The translations under genes were made by a program, and so were the position numbers. Shown here one piece after another: positions 23,801 to 26,471 of a DNA stretch of 26,471 bases. Source of the stretch: a virus. The notes below the pieces were generated by a model, which had not been told where the DNA came from, did not search any database, and saw nothing but the letters and a program-made list of their open reading frames with translations. The stretch covers positions 1 through 26,471 of IMG/VR virus record IMGVR_UViG_3300033052_000098; one strand, 5' to 3'. Numbering within the stretch: the stretch's first letter is position 1; the number at the start of each line of letters is the position of its first letter.

Positions 23801-23825
23801 CCACGCCATAGCCAAGGCGGCCTGA
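17847..23825 (+). CDS. Tape measure protein
   Basis: 1992 aa, the largest gene here. TTG at 17847 overlaps the chaperone stop and follows GAGGAGG by 7 nt; there is no nearby ATG. Residues ~90-270 match the tape measure N-terminal domain (GRGLNALSQIAGKGVVSMEE, then QQLAEAIPGA). Alanine/glutamate-rich helices fill most of 340-1050, interrupted by a hydrophobic stretch at ~505-530 (GLLGLVGGPWGAAFLAAGAA). Residues ~1090-1165 are glycine-rich. A duplicated ~150-aa module lies at ~1187-1335 and ~1736-1880, with exact 43-aa tandem repeats around 1550-1680. By the usual scaling of about 1.5 angstrom per residue the tail would be long, around 300 nm at most. No lytic domain is evident. Confidence 0.93.
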   Translation: MSDLIARLRLEASAGNVPAVATQTERSLDGVRAGAQRAGAGMGAAQADANRLAVGLDRTGDQADRLERRMSSLRGGVSALGGVLGATGLVVFAGDISKAAFAAGGLELGLGAVAGGAAGASAELAFVRTEAARLGLVAQATSKDFLSLAASTNGTAIAGEQTRQVWLATAEAGMALGRAPEEIGRGLNALSQIAGKGVVSMEEVRQQLAEAIPGAAIIGARAMNMTSAEFNKLVESGKLTAEVFLPAFAAQLREEFGPSIDAYLTSPLGVARQETGAFQTSLNDLRAASGEGFLEGMTDGLKRLNAELGSEEAAERARDIGRALGEAATVGADALIFLIDHLDELQTAAEAVAGVALVRFLTGTAAAAREAAAAYVVKAGAARTAAATAQQGLAAEAVALGGVRGAIVQAAQAEVVAARAIQTTTLQRVAAAEAALALARVEAATITNSATLAQRRQAVALAEAELTAARNASAVAAGRVAAAEAGQARSLTGLGQAAGVAKAGMSGLLGLVGGPWGAAFLAAGAAVYALVKAQEAEEAKSRELQGVLEEGRARYVALDEARRALGGSTGEVIAAEDQAAVSAANLAGEVDKLADAHYRAAAAAQWHALQELKLQATKSKTAADEALGQYNQRREIAASAERTVSTPYGSAPMIGGSPYTAAGDARARNSEEYRTAAGLIEVATRDQAEVRAAEARLRDGVDVPEPTVATNTVSDSKGSKRRDRARDLAADLALEKAAFLSHAEAALKGEAALDQWRITQAGVEAVARAGVEASSTAAMAIRDQAEQVERLAIADERIERAAGFRRAAEADTAALVRKGAAALQGQAALEALRISEAGLEVLSQARVESLDQLNGKEREAVAAAVASAEARERQAIATEKAEAAGRSIEELDRQIATEERRQAVVGRGVEAEVAYARAEFVRQEVERAGLRVTDEAARAIIDKANALFRLQAISDGSQAAADAERELRLMRLSNRERELAVRAETILAELAATKSELSEQERAAMAERRAQAELEAEETAAAIGRITTSLRDGFVKDGKLGMDQVGDYAEERLRAAVYDAFLADPIRIFVEATVDIANDLAKDVLKGIMGGGSGGGLGQMLGQMLGFGGQTGGAAGGLSGFSSLGANWNAAGLLGQAGIVAGIGALGSQLAGSITGALGGNVQKAQSWGWLGGIPGLIAGLTDKADRPYARADVEVQNGKFVLAGTQAADGGDEAGIAAAGKALADQLNTLAKTFGLDLSKVENLYTTLGKTQGGNAKALGGDGFFGGAINGLGMLDGARDVKGWTLGAGVKFSQGQDAEAITEQILRDTLLRAINAGASDLSEAEKRFVAAAESLDEAVDYIEKSRGFGQSLDDMLLELLDPAAFEKKKALDAVEATYQALKAEAEKMIGAGLLSADVLKKIEQLRDLQLDAALKNLEGAAGATGNPFADVRDKLKSWLDALAISDLAPGGPMTQYERMLTLARMGDQTALANLTTYADRLLRADREATGSAEDRTALYNRVTADVAALVEQIEPLTPAAIAGPIVEALGASQTAVAQVLKALPPEIAAPLLAAILREPDWATQLLGENVQVPPALEAVREQVRAASAETAGPIVEAVLKTPEWAVVMAASVGTVTPSIALLQAALAGLPPELVGPILAALTATPAWADASLGYLSSLPPSLELIGALLAGQPAAIAGPIIAALERTPAWANVLLQWLSTPANDNPTPTAPKTDAVLDPLAELAGLSPARGGKNRPYSRADIVAMNGQWTVAGLETADGGDRAAAQALGSAITESLNAASALFGIDVKALEGLYTTAGFVTGKNFKALGGEGFFGGDINGSVDYWNQAGRDKKGNTVGSGVTFEQVGSAADLAEQVVWETIQRAIAAGGSKLTADQAAQIKSAGSLEAALAALSRLGAAIETPVLSPKTGAGTGNMAGRTDLQSVIDLRTSLTDQMVSLQQVFEDQFTALAEATADGLSEVAGLSSQQLAALRDLASSQRVANAHAIAKAA
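21405..21840 (+). repeat. Duplicated tape-measure module, copy 1
   Basis: Encodes RPYARADVEVQNG, then AADGGDEAG, then ENLYTTLGKTQGGNAKALGG, DGFFGGAING and a VKFSQGQDAEAITEQIL helix. The same order of motifs recurs at 23052-23500. The copies are clearly diverged at DNA level, so the duplication is old. Confidence 0.8.
22416..22960 (+). repeat. 43-residue tandem repeats in the tape measure gene
   Basis: A GPI-type motif (G/A-P-I/L-[VIL]-x-A) recurs at 22494, 22623, 22752 and 22881, exactly 129 nt apart each time, with a partial unit 78 nt earlier at 22416. The three full units and the start of a fourth share the pattern GPIxxALxxTPxWAxxxL, then PPSLxLL, then LAGLPPE. Confidence 0.8.
23052..23500 (+). 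repeat. Duplicated tape-measure module, copy 2
   Basis: Encodes RPYSRADIVAMNG, then TADGGDRAA, LEGLYTTAGFVTGKNFKALG, EGFFGGDING and VTFEQVGSAADLAEQVV. It aligns without large gaps to copy 1 at 21405-21840. It follows the 43-residue repeat block, so the repeats sit between the two module copies. Confidence 0.8.
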
Positions 23826-23826
23826 C

Positions 23827-25407
23827 ATGGGGCTGGCGATCATCCTGGTCGAGTGCGACGTCACCAGCCCCGAAGGCGTGACCGCGACCCTGCGGTTTTC
23901 GGATCGGGCCGTGTTCCCGATGGCGCCGACCGACGCGCAGCGGCCCAACGCGGTGTGGGACGAGCGGATCATCGAAACGCCCAGTCTGCGGCGCACCCTG
24001 TTCGACGATCTGCAGACCCTGGAGCCCGGCCTGGGCGTCGGCGACCTGACGCTGGCCAACGCCGATCGGGCCTTGGACGCGTATCAGGGGCACGTCTGGG
24101 GCGAGGTCCGGGTGTGGCGCTGGATCTATGGCGCGCCCTTCGCCGAGGCGGCCTCGCTGATGCGCGGGCCGGCCTCGGGGGCGCCGGCCTATGACGTCTC
24201 GGCCGCACGGCCCGGCCGGGCGCGGCTGACCTTGTTCGACTATCGGATTGAGCTGGAACGCCCGCTCCAGACCAACACCTACGCCGGGACCAACAACGGC
24301 ACGACCATCCTTTATGAAGGGGAGGCGGCGCTGGAGGGGGCGCCCAAGCCTTTGGCCTTCGGCGAACTGCTGAACGCCCATCTGCCGGGGGTGGTGGTGA
24401 ACGCCGGACAGCAGGCGTTCCAGATTCACGACGGACCGGTCCAGACCTTCCCCACCGTGCCTGCCTTGATCATGAACGACCGAGGGTTCAGCGCGGGCCT
24501 GCACTATGACGGCGAGGCCGCATCGCTGGCGGCCTTTTCGACCACCAATCCAACCGTCGATGGCCAGACCACCTATGCGCCCCTGGGCCTGACCCGATTC
24601 AACTTCAACCCCGTGGGCAACGTCAGTTTTTCCGCCTTCGGCGACGCCAGCGACGGCGGCTATTCGGACAAACCCGGCCCCATCCTGCGTAAGCTGCTGA
24701 AGCGCGCCGGCATAGCCGAGGCGCGGATCGGCGCGAGCGTCGCCGCCCTGGCCAGCAACCGCACGGTCGGCGTCTATGTCCAGGACGCGACCAAGTCCCG
24801 CGATCTGATCGCGTTCGTGGCGCGTTCCGCGCTGGCGGCCGTCCTGCCCGGGCGGGACGGCGTCTGGCAGGCCGTGGCGATCAAGCCGCCCAAGGCGATC
24901 GCCGACGTCACGCTGAATCTGGACGACGTCCTCGGCATCGAGGCCGACGAGTCGGCCGCCGATGGAGCGGGCGAGTTCAGGGTCGGTCATAGCCGCATCT
25001 GGACCACCTTCCGCCGCGAAAGCCTCTTGCCGGCGTTGCGCGGCACGGCCGAGGAAAAGGCGCTGGCCGCGTCCTATCGCTATTTCGTGGTCGAGGACGC
25101 CGCCTTTAAGGCGCGCTTCGCCCAGACCTGGCGCACGCTGACGGTCGAGACCGCCTTGCGGCGCAGCAGCGAGGCCGAGGATCTGGCCGGCGATCTGAAG
25201 GCCCTGTTCGGCCTGCGCGCCGACGGCCGCCCGCGCCGCCGTTGGCGTGTCACCGTCGAGATGACCGACGCGGCCCTGGCGTTTGATTTGGGCGCTACCG
25301 TCGCCTTGGCCACCCCGGCGGTGGGCGGGGACGGTCGCTTTCTGCTGATCGGCGAAGAGCTGATGCGACCGCGCCGCGATCAGATGATCTGGACCTTGTG
25401 GGGCTGA
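23827..25407 (+). CDS. Tail tip / hub-like protein
   Basis: 526 aa, starting right after the tape measure stop. It begins LAIILVECDVTSPEGVTATLRFSDRAV and continues SLRRTLFDDLQTLEPGLGVGDLTLANADRALD. This 'small deviation from a rectangular path, then LTLANADRALD' pattern is seen in tail tip proteins of transposable siphophages. A later VLGIEADESAADGAGEFRVG and the repeated AALRRSSEAEDLAGDLKALF helix complete it. Position after the tape measure predicts a distal tail or hub role. The family name is not certain. Confidence 0.7.
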   Translation: MGLAIILVECDVTSPEGVTATLRFSDRAVFPMAPTDAQRPNAVWDERIIETPSLRRTLFDDLQTLEPGLGVGDLTLANADRALDAYQGHVWGEVRVWRWIYGAPFAEAASLMRGPASGAPAYDVSAARPGRARLTLFDYRIELERPLQTNTYAGTNNGTTILYEGEAALEGAPKPLAFGELLNAHLPGVVVNAGQQAFQIHDGPVQTFPTVPALIMNDRGFSAGLHYDGEAASLAAFSTTNPTVDGQTTYAPLGLTRFNFNPVGNVSFSAFGDASDGGYSDKPGPILRKLLKRAGIAEARIGASVAALASNRTVGVYVQDATKSRDLIAFVARSALAAVLPGRDGVWQAVAIKPPKAIADVTLNLDDVLGIEADESAADGAGEFRVGHSRIWTTFRRESLLPALRGTAEEKALAASYRYFVVEDAAFKARFAQTWRTLTVETALRRSSEAEDLAGDLKALFGLRADGRPRRRWRVTVEMTDAALAFDLGATVALATPAVGGDGRFLLIGEELMRPRRDQMIWTLWG

Positions 25408-25409
25408 CG

Positions 25410-26273
25410 ATGGCGCTGGGACGATTTAGCGATGAGAACCTGGCCCTGACGGCGACCCTTGGCGGCGGCGTCTGGTCGCCCGTGCTGCCGTTGGCCAATC
25501 TGAAGGACCAGAGCCGATTCATCTCGGCGCCCGCGCGGCAGATGTTCCCCAACGATCCGACCAAGGCGCGGATCGAGGCGGTGCTGGAGCGCGACCGAAC
25601 GATCAACCTGGTCGCGGTGTTGTTTCACACCCTGGGCCTGACGGCCGAGTACCGCTTGACCGTCGCCGGGCCGGGCGGAACCCTGGCGGCGCCGCTGCAC
25701 ACGGGCGACTGGACCCCCGTTCACGGCCGCATGTTTCCCTCGGTCAATCTGCCGTGGGAGGAGCCCAACTGGTGGCTGGGGTCCGGCCGGCCGGAAGACC
25801 TGGTGCTTTACCCGCGCCATCTGTGGATCGTGCTGCGGCCGGGGCTGAAGGTCTCGGCCGTGCGGATCGAGTTCCGCGATCCCGATGCGGCCTGGTTCGA
25901 CATCGGCGGTCTTTGGATCGCCTCGACCTGGTCGCCGACCTTCAACTTCGACCACGGCCGGGAACTGGGTCTGGACGCGCGAAGCCTGGCGGACGAGACG
26001 CCCAGCGGCCGGGTGATCCACGAGGAGCGCGTCGGCCGACGGCGGCTGACGGTCAGCTGGTCTATGCTGGAGGCCAGCGAGGCGTTGAAGCTGTTCGACG
26101 CCGGCGCCCGGTGCGGCACCAAGAACCCGGTGCTGCTGTTGCCGGACGTCGATGATCCCGTCGCCCTGATCCGAGAGGCCTTCCCCGCCACCTTCGAAAA
26201 GCCGCCGGCCCCCCGGCGAGGCCGTAAGTTCGAAACCCTGGTCAACGCCACCCTCAAGGAGATCATCGCGTGA
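25410..26273 (+). CDS. Distal tail protein, possible carbohydrate-binding fold
   Basis: 287 aa from ATG 25410; a GTG 12 nt earlier inside the previous gene is an alternative start. Strand-rich sequence with many tryptophans: GGGVWSPVLPLANLKDQ, PSVNLPWEEPNWWLGSGRP, ADLWIVLRP-like strands and WFDIGGLWIASTWSP. This recalls jelly-roll or carbohydrate-binding modules in tail tip proteins. A C-terminal block (KFETLVNATLKEIIA) is helical. It probably joins tail tip to fibres or touches the host surface; function is inferred from location and composition. Confidence 0.65.
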   Translation: MALGRFSDENLALTATLGGGVWSPVLPLANLKDQSRFISAPARQMFPNDPTKARIEAVLERDRTINLVAVLFHTLGLTAEYRLTVAGPGGTLAAPLHTGDWTPVHGRMFPSVNLPWEEPNWWLGSGRPEDLVLYPRHLWIVLRPGLKVSAVRIEFRDPDAAWFDIGGLWIASTWSPTFNFDHGRELGLDARSLADETPSGRVIHEERVGRRRLTVSWSMLEASEALKLFDAGARCGTKNPVLLLPDVDDPVALIREAFPATFEKPPAPRRGRKFETLVNATLKEIIA

Positions 26274-26471
26274 CGACGCCCCTGGAGCGGCTGAACGGCG
26301 GCTATTACAACTCCGATCCCGTGTCGGAGACCAACCCCGGCGGCTTCGCCGACGGCGGCCATGTGGCGAACTTTCCGGCGGCTCTGTTGGATCTGGCCCT
26401 GGTCTCAGCGGCCGTGGGACAGAACAGCCAGGCGGCGGCGACGGCGCTCTTGTCGATCTCCAACCTGGCCC
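26270..26471 (+). CDS. Tail tip/fibre-region protein (partial, cut by window end)
   Basis: GTG 26270 overlaps the preceding stop and follows AAGGAG by 8 nt. The visible 67 residues read LERLNGGYYNSDPVSETNPGG, then GGHVANFPAALLDLALVSAA and an alanine-rich SQAAATALLSISNLA. The glycine-rich start and helix suggest a virion protein of the tail tip or a fibre. The rest lies beyond the window. Confidence 0.65.
   Translation, partial: MTTPLERLNGGYYNSDPVSETNPGGFADGGHVANFPAALLDLALVSAAVGQNSQAAATALLSISNLA

Noticed and set aside
1-26471. tRNA genes, CRISPR arrays, insertion sequences, attachment sites
   Set aside because: No cloverleaf, no regular repeat-spacer array and no transposase or terminal repeats were seen; phage ends lie outside the window.

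Overview
The window is one continuous stretch of a transposable (Mu-like) prophage or phage genome, and no flanking host DNA is visible. The very high G+C content, G/C-ending codons, tightly packed ATGA/GTGA overlaps and protein flavour suggest an alphaproteobacterial host, probably in the Caulobacter/Brevundimonas group. That host assignment is inference; no host marker gene is present. All convincing genes are on the + strand. The transposase, target-selection and repressor genes expected upstream of this segment are not in the window.

Layout. (1) 1-2876: the end of the early operon. It holds a run of small, mostly unrecognised overlapping ORFs, then GemA (DUF1018/gp16) and a Mor-type activator. 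(2) 2877-10524: the middle/late block. It runs M15 endolysin, holin, embedded i-/o-spanin pair, TraR/DksA-type zinc finger protein, DUF2730 protein, a fused winged-helix + DUF3486 protein, large terminase (Mu gp28 type), DUF935 portal, and a Mu F-like minor head protein with a C-terminal PBECR-like nuclease domain. (3) 10525-10953: a non-coding spacer with a terminator-like hairpin, phased repeats and a promoter-proximal palindrome. (4) 10954-14169: Mu I-type protease/scaffold, DUF2190 decoration protein, major capsid protein and an unknown coiled-coil protein. (5) 14170-14472: hairpins, then a 61-aa protein resembling the Acb2/Tad1 family of cyclic-nucleotide sponges. (6) 14472-26471: connector and tail genes. 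These are DUF1320, virion morphogenesis protein, tail terminator-like protein, tail tube, tail assembly chaperone with a -1 frameshift, a 1992-aa tape measure and tail-tip proteins. The last gene is cut by the window edge.

How the parts work together. Mu-type replication and packaging genes are combined with a non-contractile tail: there is a tail tube, a frameshifting chaperone and a long tape measure, but no sheath or baseplate set in the window. This matches the siphovirus-like transposable phages (B3/D3112 style) rather than Mu itself. A near-identical palindrome, CCTGACA-N2-TGTCAGG, stands before the lysis/terminase operon and again before the protease/capsid operon, and nowhere else that I noticed. 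It is the best candidate for the operator of the Mor-family activator encoded just upstream of the first copy.

The strongest second-look items are the Acb2/Tad1-like small protein beside the capsid genes, the textbook -1 frameshift site (A AAA AAC, 6-nt spacer, 9-bp stem-loop), the paired palindromic operators, the nuclease-like domain on the minor head protein, and two layers of internal repetition in the tape measure protein.
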